DNA of 64,000 bases from Dyella japonica A8. GTDB taxonomy: Bacteria > Pseudomonadota > Gammaproteobacteria > Xanthomonadales > Rhodanobacteraceae. Location of the stretch: the NCBI RefSeq assembly GCF_000725385.1, contig NZ_CP008884.1, positions 3,782,001 through 3,846,000 on the forward strand. The letters are read 5' to 3'. The notes below the pieces were generated by a model. The model was given only the letters and a program-made list of their open reading frames with translations, did not search any database and was not told where the DNA came from. Positions 28,397 to 37,407 of this stretch are shown here, one piece after another (positions within the stretch are counted from its first letter, which is position 1; every line of letters begins with the position of its first letter). The translations under genes were made by a program, and so were the position numbers.

Positions 28397-29310
28397 TTCC
28401 CTTCGCCCACGATGCGCACCAGCAGGCCCTTGGCGATGCTGCCGTGCAGCCTGCCCAGACCGCGCACCATATGCAGCGTGGCAAACAGCAGGAGCACGCC
28501 GCCGATGCAGGTCAGTATGGCCAGCGGCCAGTAGTTGTCATCGCACAGCCACTGCGGAATGCCGCATTGCAGGTTGATCACCTCCGCCACGCTCAGCGCC
28601 TTCAGGACCGGCGTGGCAATGAAGCCCAGCGAGATGCTCAGCAAGGTGATGGTCACGGTGAAATAGAGGATGCCCAGCGGCAGCATCAGCATCATGTAGA
28701 ACAACGTGGTCCAGGTGCGCGCATCCGTGAAGATCGCGCCCACGCGCTGACCGAACGACTTGCCCGCATTCGATGGATACGGTGGGCGCCGCGGCATGCG
28801 CACGCCCAGCATGCTCTCCACGATGCGACCTTCCAGCAGCGACAGCGCGCGCACCGTGCCCAGGAACAGGATGGTGAACGGTATGCCGATGATTAGCACC
28901 GACAAGCCCACGGACAACGACACGCCCGTCACTGCCCAGGTGAAGTAGAAAATGCCCGTCGCCAGCGACAGCAGCATGTAGAACAGGGCACCCCACGTAT
29001 GCGAGTCCGCCGCCACGCTGAAGAACCGGCCCAGCGCGGAACGCTGCTTTGGCACCGGTGGTGGACGCAGCGCGCGCTGGATCTTGATCTCCTGGTCGCG
29101 ATAGATGTCGGCGACTTCCTCAGGTGCGCCGTAGGTGCCCACCACATGCGCCAGCATGTCCGCCTCGCTGCGCTGCGGGTTGTCGGCCAGTTCGGCGCGA
29201 AGGTGTTCCTCCGCGTCGTACAGCGCATCCTGGATCAACGCCGGATCCGCACCCTTCAGTGCAGCGCGGAGCTGCTTGAGGTATTCGGCGATCGTGCGTG
29301 GTGCGTTCAT
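28393..29310 (-). CDS. DUF1700/HAAS-type membrane protein
   Basis: A 305-residue membrane protein. Residues 1-75 are a helical soluble domain (IAEYLKQLRAALKGADPALI ... AEEHLRAELADN ... APEEVADIYRDQE) like the HAAS/DUF1700 domain that is found next to PadR regulators. About six hydrophobic segments follow, in two repeated blocks (SLATGIFYFTWAVTGVSLSV and MLPLGILYFTVTITLLSIS), as in putative sensor domains. It probably senses or responds to membrane conditions with the upstream PadR. Its start overlaps the padR stop by one base (TAATG) and its stop overlaps the next gene by four. Confidence 0.82.
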   Translation of the reverse strand: MNAPRTIAEYLKQLRAALKGADPALIQDALYDAEEHLRAELADNPQRSEADMLAHVVGTYGAPEEVADIYRDQEIKIQRALRPPPVPKQRSALGRFFSVAADSHTWGALFYMLLSLATGIFYFTWAVTGVSLSVGLSVLIIGIPFTILFLGTVRALSLLEGRIVESMLGVRMPRRPPYPSNAGKSFGQRVGAIFTDARTWTTLFYMMLMLPLGILYFTVTITLLSISLGFIATPVLKALSVAEVINLQCGIPQWLCDDNYWPLAILTCIGGVLLLFATLHMVRGLGRLHGSIAKGLLVRIVGEGN

Positions 29311-29672
29311 TACACCCCTCCTTGCAAAACGGCATCGACGGAATCGCGCGTGTCGTTCCAGGCTTGCACCCAGTCACGCAACACCTCGCGCCCCAGCTTC
29401 GTGATGCGGTAATAACGTCGTGGCGGCCCGCTGATGGAAGGTTCCACCTCGCTGGCCAACAGCCCCGCCCCCTCGAGATTGCGCAGTACGGGATACAGCG
29501 CGCTCTGCTTGCCCGCGAGCACGCCCTCGCCCACTTCCTCCAGGCGCTTGGCGATCTGGTAGCCGTACATCGGCTGCCGCGACTGGCCCAGCACCGCCAG
29601 CAGCACCAGCGACACCGTGCCCGCCGACAGTTCCTTCTGGAATTTCTTCAGATGGCTGCTGCTGTCTTCCAT
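29310..29672 (-). CDS. PadR-family transcriptional regulator
   Basis: A 120-residue winged-helix regulator starting MEDSSSHLKKFQKELSAGTV. Family features are LVLLAVLGQSRQPMYGYQIA, the wing region KQSALYPVLRNLEGAGLLAS and RRYYRITKLGREVLRDW. PadR proteins usually repress adjacent genes and release on ligand binding. It heads an operon with a HAAS-type membrane protein and a DUF1579-like protein, a common arrangement, and probably controls that operon. The start could also be the ATG at 29693, seven residues earlier. Confidence 0.88.
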   Translation of the reverse strand: MEDSSSHLKKFQKELSAGTVSLVLLAVLGQSRQPMYGYQIAKRLEEVGEGVLAGKQSALYPVLRNLEGAGLLASEVEPSISGPPRRYYRITKLGREVLRDWVQAWNDTRDSVDAVLQGGV

Positions 29673-29899
29673 GCCCCACCCGCACTGCGTCATACCTTGG
29701 AGTGCACCATAGTGTGAAGTTAACAGTAGTAGCGTGGGCCTGAAGTCATACCCCTGCCAGAAGGCATGGTGTGCGCGGAACGGCTCCAATGACAGTCGCG
29801 GCAAAGCCCGCCCATGCGCGCAGCTCGCCGCGCGGGCAGCCAATTGCAGGCGGGCGCCGCGCGACTAGAATTGCCCTTGCAACAACGATCCGGCCGACC

Positions 29900-31063
29900 A
29901 TGCCTGAGCCAGAAAACATCGATCCAGGCACGGGCCCGCGCGGCGCCCGGCGAATGCTGGCCGACCTGAGGTCGCTCATGCGCGGGTTGTGGCGTGACCT
30001 GGCGACGCTGCTGAAGCCCGGGCCGCGCCTGGTCGATCAGGCGGAGGCCGTGGCCTCGGTGCTGCTGGCCATTGGGCTTGCCCAGCTCGTGGGCACAAGG
30101 AATGTCGGCTGGGCTGCCTTCAGCGGCTTCATGGTCATACGCTCGCACCTGCTGGCCAGCACACGGCGCGCGGTGCTGCGCGTGCTTGGCACCGTGGCGG
30201 GCGCCCTGGCCGGTTACCTGGTGGCGATACGCATCACCGGGCATCCGTTCTGGGCCTGTCTCTCGCTGGGCATCGTGGTCACGGCCACCATGTACATGGT
30301 GCTGGTCGGCCGCCGCACGTATGCGTGGCTGTTCACCGGGCTCACCTTCCTGATGGTGGTGGTCGAAAGCGTCGTGCCGCAGGCGGCCTCGCCCGCATCG
30401 TTTGCGCAGGCACGCGTGGTGGAGATCCTGATCGGCACGAGCGCGAGTCTTCTTGTGAGCTATCTCTCCTCCCGATCGCTGCGACGCTGGGTGCCCGGCC
30501 AACCGCCTGGCCCAACCGTCTCCCACTTCGGCTGGCATCCCGCTGCCGCCGTGCATGCCCTTCAGGCGGGCGTCGCCGCGTCGCTCATTCCCTGCTTCGC
30601 GCGCTGGGTCGCCACGCCCACCTTGATCCAGGCCGGGATCACCGTGATGGCGGTCATGGCTGTCCCACTGGCCAGTCTCGACACGGACCGCAAGGCAGTC
30701 TCCACGCGCATGGTCTACCGCTTCATCGGCTGCAGCCTCGGCGCCCTGCTTGCCATCGCCATCCTGCTGGTCTCCCATCACAGCGTGGTGCTCATCACGC
30801 TGGGCGTATGCCTCGGGGTGTCGGTGGGTCGCCATATCGAGAACGGCCCGCACCGCTATGGCTACATCGGCGTCCAGTTCGCCCTGGCGTTCCTCGTCGT
30901 GCTGGTGCCGGACCGCTACGCCACCGCCGGCATGGCGCCGGGCGTAGAGCGCCTGCTCGGCATTCTTGCCGGTTTCGCGATGCTGCTGCTGGTACAACAG
31001 GCATTCAAGCTGCTGCGGCAGTTGCCCTCTCGCTTCACATGGCGCCTCTCCAGAAGAGGATGA
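29900..31063 (+). CDS. FUSC-family inner-membrane protein
   Basis: A 387-residue membrane protein. After a cytoplasmic N-terminus there are two blocks of hydrophobic helices (about 55-190 and 245-370), each with the FUSC/YccS look: WAAFSGFMVIRSHLLASTRR then VLGTVAGALAGYLVAIRITG, and later AGITVMAVMAVPLASLDTDR with VYRFIGCSLGALLAIAILL. Related proteins export aromatic acids (AaeB) or fusaric acid. I chose the start at 29900 (MPEPENIDPG); an ATG at 29789 would add 37 non-hydrophobic residues. The stop overlaps the start of a broken acetyltransferase gene (ATGA). Confidence 0.82.
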   Translation: MPEPENIDPGTGPRGARRMLADLRSLMRGLWRDLATLLKPGPRLVDQAEAVASVLLAIGLAQLVGTRNVGWAAFSGFMVIRSHLLASTRRAVLRVLGTVAGALAGYLVAIRITGHPFWACLSLGIVVTATMYMVLVGRRTYAWLFTGLTFLMVVVESVVPQAASPASFAQARVVEILIGTSASLLVSYLSSRSLRRWVPGQPPGPTVSHFGWHPAAAVHALQAGVAASLIPCFARWVATPTLIQAGITVMAVMAVPLASLDTDRKAVSTRMVYRFIGCSLGALLAIAILLVSHHSVVLITLGVCLGVSVGRHIENGPHRYGYIGVQFALAFLVVLVPDRYATAGMAPGVERLLGILAGFAMLLLVQQAFKLLRQLPSRFTWRLSRRG

Positions 31064-31312
31064 TCACCCTCCGCACATCGACACCCAGCGACGGTGCGCA
31101 CGTCATGCCGATCTGACGCAGCGCGGTCGACGCCACACATCACTTCCTGTCGCGCGAAAACAGGCAGGCCATCGAGGACGAGGTCGCGACCTTCCAGCCC
31201 GCCGCACCGTTCTGGCTCGCCGTGGACGAGCCAGCGCACCGGCCGCTCTGAAGCAGAGGGTCAGGGATGTCCTTATCCGCTGATCCATCTGCGCTACGGC
31301 ACCGCCGCCTGA
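31060..31312 (+). pseudogene. broken YjaB-like GNAT acetyltransferase
   Basis: Remains of an N-acetyltransferase. The first frame reads MITLRTSTPSDGAHVMPI, then a TGA (31114-31116) sits where relatives have Trp, then RSAVDATHHFLSRENRQAIE continues in the same frame to VDEPAHRPL and a stop at 31249. A +1 frame then gives GRSEAEGQGCPYPLIHLRYG to a stop at 31310-31312. In E. coli YjaB the equivalent pieces are the N-terminal 60 residues and the last 20, so about 70 codons containing the acetyl-CoA site are missing. The ATG overlaps the FUSC stop, showing that the gene was once translationally coupled to it. Confidence 0.85.
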
Positions 31313-31372
31313 CCCGCTTCAGTGCGGCGGAAATGACGGGAGCCTATCGTCCTTGCAAAGCCCCTGCACGGC

Positions 31373-32314
31373 TCAGTGATGCTGTTCGGCCGCCCACGTC
31401 GGCGTGGCAATGAAGCCATGCGCCTGCCGTTTGGCATCGAGGTAATACCCCGAGACCACGCCGAAGTTGTTGATGGTGGTCACCGCCGTTCCCGTCGAAC
31501 CCGGGAAGTCCAGCGTCACGAACTTGCCATCCGCTTCGACGAAAGAATGCATCGGCCCGGTGGTGCCCCAGTAGTAGCCGGCGATCTGGCCCACATCATT
31601 GATCGCGAACGCCACGGTGGCGTAAGCACCGGGCACGTCCAGCTGGGTGATGTTGCCGTTCGCATCGCGAAAGAAGCCGTGTGGCGCGGGCGCCTTCGGA
31701 TTGGTGTCCCAATAGCCCACCGACTGGTTGAGGTCGTTGAGGCCCAGCGGATAGGTTTCCGCGGCCCCTGCCACGTCGAACTTCGTATCCCAGTTCTTGC
31801 CGCGACGCAGGATGCCGTGGAAGGCGCCGTCGGCATCCCAGTACACCCCGAGGATGGTGCCGAACTCGTTGTAGCCATCCACGTTCGAGTTGAGATGGCC
31901 GGGGAAATCCACCGTTTCAAAATGATGACCGTGCAGCACGAAGCCATGCTGCGTCCCCGTGGCATCGGCATAGGCGCCGTAGGTGGCGCCCAGGTCGTTG
32001 GGCCCACCCGCCGCGCTGAAATACGTGCCCAGCATGGCCGGATCGAGCAGTTCGAACTGGCCGTGCCGATACACCATGGCATGGGGTGTGGTGTGGTTGA
32101 GGTCGAACTGCCCGGCCATCTCGCCGAAATCGTTGATGCCCCAGAAGATCGTCTGCGTCGAGCCGGGATAGTCGAGCGTCTGGTAACTGTAGCTGGCCGC
32201 TTGAGACGTGCTGCTTCCATCGGCCATGGCCACGCCTGCAAGGCTGGCGAAGGCAAGTGCGACAAGACCCGCGGCCCTTGTGAGCCGACCATTCGTAGCG
32301 CGATGATTCGACAT
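31373..32314 (-). CDS. secreted HAF-repeat-type protein
   Basis: A 313-residue exported protein with a signal peptide (residues about 12-32, LVALAFASLAGVAMA). The mature part is built of about six repeats of 40-45 residues, each with a version of (I/L)ND-G-(I/M)-G-Y-(D/W) and a nearby D-(F/Y/V)-PG: GINDFGEMAGQFD, GPNDLGATYGAYAD, GYNEFGTILGVYWD, GLNDLNQSVGYWD, AINDVGQIAGYYW, TINNFGVVSGYYLD. This pattern is typical of HAF-repeat extracellular proteins and predicts a beta-propeller-like fold. Function unknown. It is divergent from the ECF sigma factor and kinase genes (132-bp gap), so it may belong to their regulon. Confidence 0.85.
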   Translation of the reverse strand: MSNHRATNGRLTRAAGLVALAFASLAGVAMADGSSTSQAASYSYQTLDYPGSTQTIFWGINDFGEMAGQFDLNHTTPHAMVYRHGQFELLDPAMLGTYFSAAGGPNDLGATYGAYADATGTQHGFVLHGHHFETVDFPGHLNSNVDGYNEFGTILGVYWDADGAFHGILRRGKNWDTKFDVAGAAETYPLGLNDLNQSVGYWDTNPKAPAPHGFFRDANGNITQLDVPGAYATVAFAINDVGQIAGYYWGTTGPMHSFVEADGKFVTLDFPGSTGTAVTTINNFGVVSGYYLDAKRQAHGFIATPTWAAEQHH

Positions 32315-32446
32315 GACTTCTATCCTCTCGTGGATGTGACGGGCGATGGCAATCCCTGGGTCTGTGGCTGTTCCTGACTGCGCCATCTCCTCCTACAGCG
32401 CAAAAGGGATGTCGGTACCGACACGATCGGGCGGACGTCCGCGCCC

Positions 32447-33016
32447 ATGAGCGCAGAACCGCAGATCACCGAGGTGCTTTCGCGGGCCGCCGGCGGCGAT
32501 GCCGCGGCGTTCGACGCCTTGATTCCACGCATCTACAGCACCCTGCACCGGCTCGCACGCCGCCAGCGCGCGCAGGAAGCCGCGCATACGCTGGAAACCA
32601 CCGCGCTGGTGCACGAGGCCTATCTGAAGCTGGTGGCCAGCGACGCGCTCGCCTTCACCGACCGCGCCCACCTGTATGCCTACATGAGTCAGGTGATGCG
32701 CCACCTGTTGATCGACCATGCGCGCAGGAAGAAGGCGCAGAAGCGCCAGGCACCCGAACTGACGGCAGCGCATGACGCATCGGACATCATCGACGTGCTG
32801 GCCATCGACGAAGCGCTGAGCCAGCTCGCGGCCACTGACGAACGCCTTGCCCGCGTGGCCGAGCTGCGCCTGTTCGCCGACTTGTCCAGCCCGGAGATCG
32901 CCCAGGCGCTGGGCGTCACCGCCCGCACGGTGGAGCGCGACTGGCTTAAGGCACGCACCTTTCTTTCCGCCTGCCTGATGCCCGATACCCAGGCCATGTC
33001 GGATCGGGCCGGCTGA
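32447..33016 (+). CDS. ECF-type sigma factor (Sig-70_X6/ECF43-like)
   Basis: A 189-residue sigma factor. Region 2 is RAAGGDAAAFDALIPRIYST with LVHEAYLKLV and YAYMSQVMRHLLIDHARRKK; region 4 is RVAELRLFADLSSPEIAQAL with VTARTVERDWLKARTFL. The double-HARRKK segment and the TLETTALVHEAYLKL stretch match the group that is regularly encoded next to Ser/Thr kinases rather than an anti-sigma factor. It probably directs RNA polymerase to a small set of promoters under control of the kinase downstream (42-bp gap). No anti-sigma gene is visible. Confidence 0.92.
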   Translation: MSAEPQITEVLSRAAGGDAAAFDALIPRIYSTLHRLARRQRAQEAAHTLETTALVHEAYLKLVASDALAFTDRAHLYAYMSQVMRHLLIDHARRKKAQKRQAPELTAAHDASDIIDVLAIDEALSQLAATDERLARVAELRLFADLSSPEIAQALGVTARTVERDWLKARTFLSACLMPDTQAMSDRAG

Positions 33017-33058
33017 ATACGCTATAGGGGCATCACCGCCAGGGAGCACACACCGTCG

Positions 33059-35869
33059 ATGATCTCCGCCTTCGCCCAACGCTGGCACGAAATCGAACCC
33101 CTGATCGACCAGTTGTTCGAGGTGCCTGTCGCCGAGCGGGAGGCATGGCTGCGCTTGCACTGCCATGACCTCACCCTGCGCGCGCTGGTGGCACAGGCGC
33201 TGGACAACGCCCCCGGCGTAGAGGCACTGGAACGTGGCATGGAGCAGTGGTTGCCGGGGTTCGCCGGTGACGCGGCCGACACCTTGCCGACCATCGCCGG
33301 CTATCGCGTGCTCCGCTTCGTTGGCGCAGGCGGCATGGCCAGCGTGTTCGAAGCCGAGCGCGACCTTCCCGGCGGCCCGCAGACGGTGGCTCTCAAGCTG
33401 TTGCGCATCGATGTGCACGATGCCGACGAGCGGCGGCGCTTCCTGCGCGAACAACGCATCCTGGCGCGCCTGCAGCATCCCCACATCGCGCAGCTGCTCG
33501 ACGCGGGATTTTCCCCCACCGGAACGCCCTTCCTCGCGCTCGAATTCGTCGCGGGCGACGACCTGATGTCGCACTGCGCGCTGCGCGGCCTGTCCGTGCG
33601 CGAGCGGCTCGCCCTGTTCATGGATGTCTGCGCGGCGGTGGACCATGCGCACCGCAGCCTGATCGTGCACCGCGACCTGAAGCCCAACAACGTGCTGGTC
33701 GGCAAGGACGGTGGCGTCAAGCTGGTGGATTTCGGCATCGCCAAGCTGCTCACTGGCGACGGCGAACGCACACGCACCGAGGCACGCCGCCTGACGCGCT
33801 CGTATGCCGCCCCCGAACAGCTGGCGGGCGATGCGGCAACGACGGCCATCGATGTCTATGCGCTGGGCGTTCTGCTGGCCGAGTTGCTGGGCGAACAACC
33901 GCCGCATCGCGCGGACGGACAGGTCGACGCGAAGGCCTCCGTGTTTGACGACGAGTCCTTGCGCAAGAAGCTTGGCGTCGATCTACACGCGATCGTGCAG
34001 GAGGCCACCCATGCCGATCCTGCGCGCCGCTACGCCAGCGCGGCGGCCCTCAGCGCCGACATCCAGCGCTACCTCGAGGGCAAGCCCTTGCAGGCCCGGA
34101 CGGACACGCTGGCGTATCGCGCGGTCACCTTTGCACGGCGGCACGCCATGGCCGTATCCATCGCTGTCGTCATCGCGGCTGTACTGGCCGCCACCACCGT
34201 GGCCGGCCTGCACGAGGCGCGGCTTGCGCGCCAGTCGGCCCGGGACGCACGAGCACAGGCCCTCGCCGCCGCCAGCGAGGCGCATCGCGCCGGCGCACTC
34301 AAGACCTTCCTCGAGGGCCTGTTCGACAGTTCCGCGCACGGCACCGAAGCCAACGAAACCGCCGAGGAACTGCTGGCCCGCGGACGGGAGCGTGCCGACC
34401 ACGACTTCGCCACGCAACCTGCGCTGCGCGCCGAGATCCTTGCCCTGGTCGGTGATCTTGAGCGCCGCAGCGGCCACCCGGAACGCGCGTGGCAACCGCT
34501 GGAGGAAGCCGCCGCGCTGGCACGGGCGCAGTTCGGCGCCACCGACCGCCGCACCCTGCATATCGAATACCTGCTTGCCAAGGAAGCCGATGAACTGGGT
34601 CGCGTGCGTGAGGCCACCGCGCGGCTGCAGAGCGCCGTGGATGCGTTCGAAGCAGGCCCCAACCGCGGCGTTCCCGAGGAAGTGCAGGCGCTTGCATGGC
34701 TTGCCGGCCTCGACGAACGCCTCGGCGATTCGGCCAGGGCGATAGCCATGGGCGAACAGGATGTGGCGCTGGCCCGCCGCATTCTTCCGAAAGACAGCGA
34801 GGCGCTGACCGAAGCGGCCCTCAACCTCGGCTGGATCTATATGGATGCCGGCCGCCCGGAACGTGCCGTACCGCTGCTGCGCGAAGCGCTGGCGCGCAAA
34901 CAGGTTCACCTTGGCGCCCGGCATGCCGACGTCGCCGACGCCATGGCCATCCTCACCTCGGCACTGACCCGCCTGGGCCGCTACGGAGAAGGCGAACAGC
35001 TGATGCGTGACGCCGTGGCCATCGACGCCAGCGCATACACCCACCCCAACGCTCATACGGCATGGCATCTCAACGACCTTGGCGGCGTGTTCTTCCTGGA
35101 GGGTCGCTACGATGAGGCCGCCGCGTTCTACACCAAATCCATCGCCATCGACCAGGCGCTGGCGCCTTCCTCCGGCCTCAACGAAGCGACGAGCATCGGC
35201 AACATCGGCAAGCTCCGCTTTCGGCAAGGCGCCTATGCCGAGGCGGAAGCCCGCTTGCGCGACTCGATCGAGCGCAGGCAACGCTTGCTGGGTGTGGACT
35301 ATGCAGACAATGGCCGCGCCTACGACCACGCATGCCTGGCCGAGGTGCTCATCGCGCGCGGTGACTTCACCGGCGCACGGGCGGCCCTGGACGACGCACT
35401 GGCCGAAAGCCGGCAACGGCATCGCGACGCGCATCCGGATACCGCCTTCGCGCTCGCCGTCGACGCCGAACTGATGGCGACTGCTGGCGACGACGAGCGC
35501 GCCGCCACCCTCGCCGGCCAAGCCGTGGACATGTACGCCACGCTGGGCGACCGGCAGTCGGAGAAAGCCATCCGCGCCCGCCTCGTATACGGCGACATTC
35601 TGCAGGTGCTCGGGCGCCAGGCAGAGGCCGCATCCCAGCTCGACGCGGCGCTCGCCGCCGCCAACGCGGCAGAGCCGGCCCCGCCAGCGCTGGTGGCCCG
35701 CATCGCCGCCGACCTTGCGCATGTCGATGCATCACTCGGCGATCGCACAGCCACCGAGCGCCTTCGCGAACAGGCCCGTGCGTCGCTGGCCAACGCCGAG
35801 GCGGGGCCCAATACCGATCGCGACGCGGCCGTGCACCTGCTGGCAGGCACGAAGCTGGTCGCGCGCTGA
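33059..35869 (+). CDS. membrane Ser/Thr protein kinase with TPR domain
   Basis: A 936-residue kinase. Residues 80-345 are a Hanks-type kinase domain: glycine loop FVGAGGMASVFEAE, lysine in TVALKLLRID, catalytic HRDLKPNNVLVG, DFGIAKL and APEQ. One membrane span lies near 360-385 (AVSIAVVIAAVLAATTVAGL). The rest, to about 900, is a series of TPR-like helical repeats (for example LNLGWIYMDAGRPERAVPLL; HLNDLGGVFFLEGRYDEAAA) placed outside the cytoplasm if the topology is N-in. It probably phosphorylates the sigma factor encoded 42 bp upstream. Length and layout match kinases paired with this ECF group. Confidence 0.93.
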   Translation: MISAFAQRWHEIEPLIDQLFEVPVAEREAWLRLHCHDLTLRALVAQALDNAPGVEALERGMEQWLPGFAGDAADTLPTIAGYRVLRFVGAGGMASVFEAERDLPGGPQTVALKLLRIDVHDADERRRFLREQRILARLQHPHIAQLLDAGFSPTGTPFLALEFVAGDDLMSHCALRGLSVRERLALFMDVCAAVDHAHRSLIVHRDLKPNNVLVGKDGGVKLVDFGIAKLLTGDGERTRTEARRLTRSYAAPEQLAGDAATTAIDVYALGVLLAELLGEQPPHRADGQVDAKASVFDDESLRKKLGVDLHAIVQEATHADPARRYASAAALSADIQRYLEGKPLQARTDTLAYRAVTFARRHAMAVSIAVVIAAVLAATTVAGLHEARLARQSARDARAQALAAASEAHRAGALKTFLEGLFDSSAHGTEANETAEELLARGRERADHDFATQPALRAEILALVGDLERRSGHPERAWQPLEEAAALARAQFGATDRRTLHIEYLLAKEADELGRVREATARLQSAVDAFEAGPNRGVPEEVQALAWLAGLDERLGDSARAIAMGEQDVALARRILPKDSEALTEAALNLGWIYMDAGRPERAVPLLREALARKQVHLGARHADVADAMAILTSALTRLGRYGEGEQLMRDAVAIDASAYTHPNAHTAWHLNDLGGVFFLEGRYDEAAAFYTKSIAIDQALAPSSGLNEATSIGNIGKLRFRQGAYAEAEARLRDSIERRQRLLGVDYADNGRAYDHACLAEVLIARGDFTGARAALDDALAESRQRHRDAHPDTAFALAVDAELMATAGDDERAATLAGQAVDMYATLGDRQSEKAIRARLVYGDILQVLGRQAEAASQLDAALAAANAAEPAPPALVARIAADLAHVDASLGDRTATERLREQARASLANAEAGPNTDRDAAVHLLAGTKLVAR

Positions 35870-35885
35870 TTTCTCCATCGTTTGG

Positions 35886-35908
35886 CGGAAGTCCGACGCG
35901 GACTTCCG
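35886..35908 (+). terminator. hairpin after the kinase gene
   Basis: A perfect 10-bp stem CGGAAGTCCG with a 3-nt loop, 16 bp after the stop. No T-run follows, so efficiency is uncertain. Confidence 0.6.
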
Positions 35909-36064
35909 TCATCGAAACGCTGGTGGGCCACTGCATGCCGTTCCACGTGCGGCAGGCGACTTTAGGACTCGTCTTATGGGGCGACACCCAAGGCTCAGGC
36001 AACCTGTCTGCACCTGGCCGCGGAGCTTCCCAAGCGCACACGGCCCGCCTGACGGAGACCGACC

Positions 36065-36436
36065 ATGCTTGCCCCGCGCTTCGTACCGCACAACGAATTC
36101 CATGTGTTTCGTGGCACCGAATGGCTGTTCAGCGTCGCCGAGTTGCGACTGCGCCACATGAGCCTGATGCAACCCCAGTCACTGGCTCACCAATACTGCC
36201 TGCGGGCACCGGGTTTCGATCAGGTGGCCTTCGACACCCGCGACATCAAGCGGATGGATCGTGAGGCAGCGTGGGATCCATTTCTCCGCGTCGGCAAGCT
36301 CACCCACCAGTTGAACAAGTCCTTCGATAACGTGAAGGACATCATCGACGCCATCGCTCCCTTCATGTGTCCGCTGGATGCCTCGGTGCGGTTTGAAACG
36401 ACGCCGCGGACCGCCGACGTCACCATGCCGCTGTAG
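36065..36436 (+). CDS. protein of unknown function
   Basis: A 123-residue protein starting MLAPRFVPHNEFHVFRGTEW, with GGAG seven bases before the ATG. Codon use is GC-rich in third positions like its neighbours, which supports coding. It has no signal peptide, no long hydrophobic segment and three Cys/His scattered without a motif. I do not recognise a family. It is 78 bp upstream of the hydrolase gene on the same strand; whether they share a transcript is unclear. Confidence 0.62.
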   Translation: MLAPRFVPHNEFHVFRGTEWLFSVAELRLRHMSLMQPQSLAHQYCLRAPGFDQVAFDTRDIKRMDREAAWDPFLRVGKLTHQLNKSFDNVKDIIDAIAPFMCPLDASVRFETTPRTADVTMPL

Positions 36437-36514
36437 CGGGACCGAACACACGCACGCGCCACGCGATGGCTCGGCTGCCATAATCGGCCCTCCCTCGCCG
36501 AACGCGCCGACCCG

Positions 36515-37333
36515 ATGAATGACTGTTCCATCCAAGAGCACTGGATTGAGTCCGGCAACGGCCGGCTTTACGCGCGGCTCTGGCAGCCGGCAGTCGGCAG
36601 GAACGGCGACGACGCGCCCGTGGTGCTGTTCCACGACTCGCTGGGCTCCGTGGCCTTGTGGCGGGACTTTCCGGCGCAACTGGCGGCAGCCACCGGACGC
36701 ACCGTGATCGCCTATGACCGTCTGGGCTTCGGCCAGTCCGATCCGCATCCCGGCAAACTGCGCAACACCTTCATCCACGACGAAGCCAGCGGCGACTTCC
36801 GTGCGCTGCGCGATGCGCTGGGCATCCGTGCGTTCGTGGCCTTCGGGCACAGCGTGGGTGGCGGCATGGCCGTGGCTTGCGCGGCAACCTATCCCGATGA
36901 TTGCATCGCCTTGATCACCGAGTCCGCGCAGGCTTTCGTGGAGGATCGCACCCTGCAGGGCATCACCGAGGCCCGCGAAGCGTTTCGCCAGCCCGGCCAG
37001 CTCGACCGGCTGACGAAGTATCACGGCGACAAGGCCGAATGGGTGTTGCACGCCTGGATCGACACGTGGCTGGCCGATGACTTCGCCGGCTGGAATCTCG
37101 ACGATGACCTGACGCGGATAGCGTCCCCTGCGCTCGCCATCCATGGCGACCTGGATGAATACGGCTCGGTGCTGCATCCGCAGCGTATTGCCCGTCTCGC
37201 CGATGGCACCACCGCCATCCTCAAGCAGATCGGACATGTGCCGCACCGCGAGCAGCCGGACGTCGTGATCAACCTGGCCAGTCACTGGCTGAGCCAGCTT
37301 CCGCCATCGACCGTGGGCTGGTCCACCGACTGA
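36515..37333 (+). CDS. alpha/beta-fold hydrolase
   Basis: A 272-residue alpha/beta hydrolase. The oxyanion region is VVLFHDSLGSVALWRDFP, where the usual HG is HD. The nucleophile elbow is FGHSVGGGMAVACAA (Ser near residue 111), the acid is probably Asp in HGDLDEYG, and the base His is in IGHVPHREQP near the C-terminus. The cap holds AWIDTWLADDFAGWNL. It probably cleaves an ester or similar small substrate in the cytoplasm; no specific substrate can be named. Confidence 0.88.
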   Translation: MNDCSIQEHWIESGNGRLYARLWQPAVGRNGDDAPVVLFHDSLGSVALWRDFPAQLAAATGRTVIAYDRLGFGQSDPHPGKLRNTFIHDEASGDFRALRDALGIRAFVAFGHSVGGGMAVACAATYPDDCIALITESAQAFVEDRTLQGITEAREAFRQPGQLDRLTKYHGDKAEWVLHAWIDTWLADDFAGWNLDDDLTRIASPALAIHGDLDEYGSVLHPQRIARLADGTTAILKQIGHVPHREQPDVVINLASHWLSQLPPSTVGWSTD

Positions 37334-37375
37334 GTCTGTGCCGCGCGGGCGGCGCAACTAGCCACAACTTGCACG

Positions 37376-37397
37376 AAGGCGCCCCTGCGGGCGCCTT
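37376..37397. terminator. hairpin between convergent hydrolase and tautomerase genes
   Basis: Stem AAGGCGCC with a 6-nt loop and its exact complement. It lies 43 bp after the hydrolase stop and 11 bp from the tautomerase stop, so it may serve both. Confidence 0.6.
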
Positions 37398-37407
37398 GTC
37401 CATGGCC

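Noticed and set aside
33983..35722. A 579-residue open frame on the minus strand
   Set aside because: It is antisense to the kinase TPR region and has the composition of a shadow frame.
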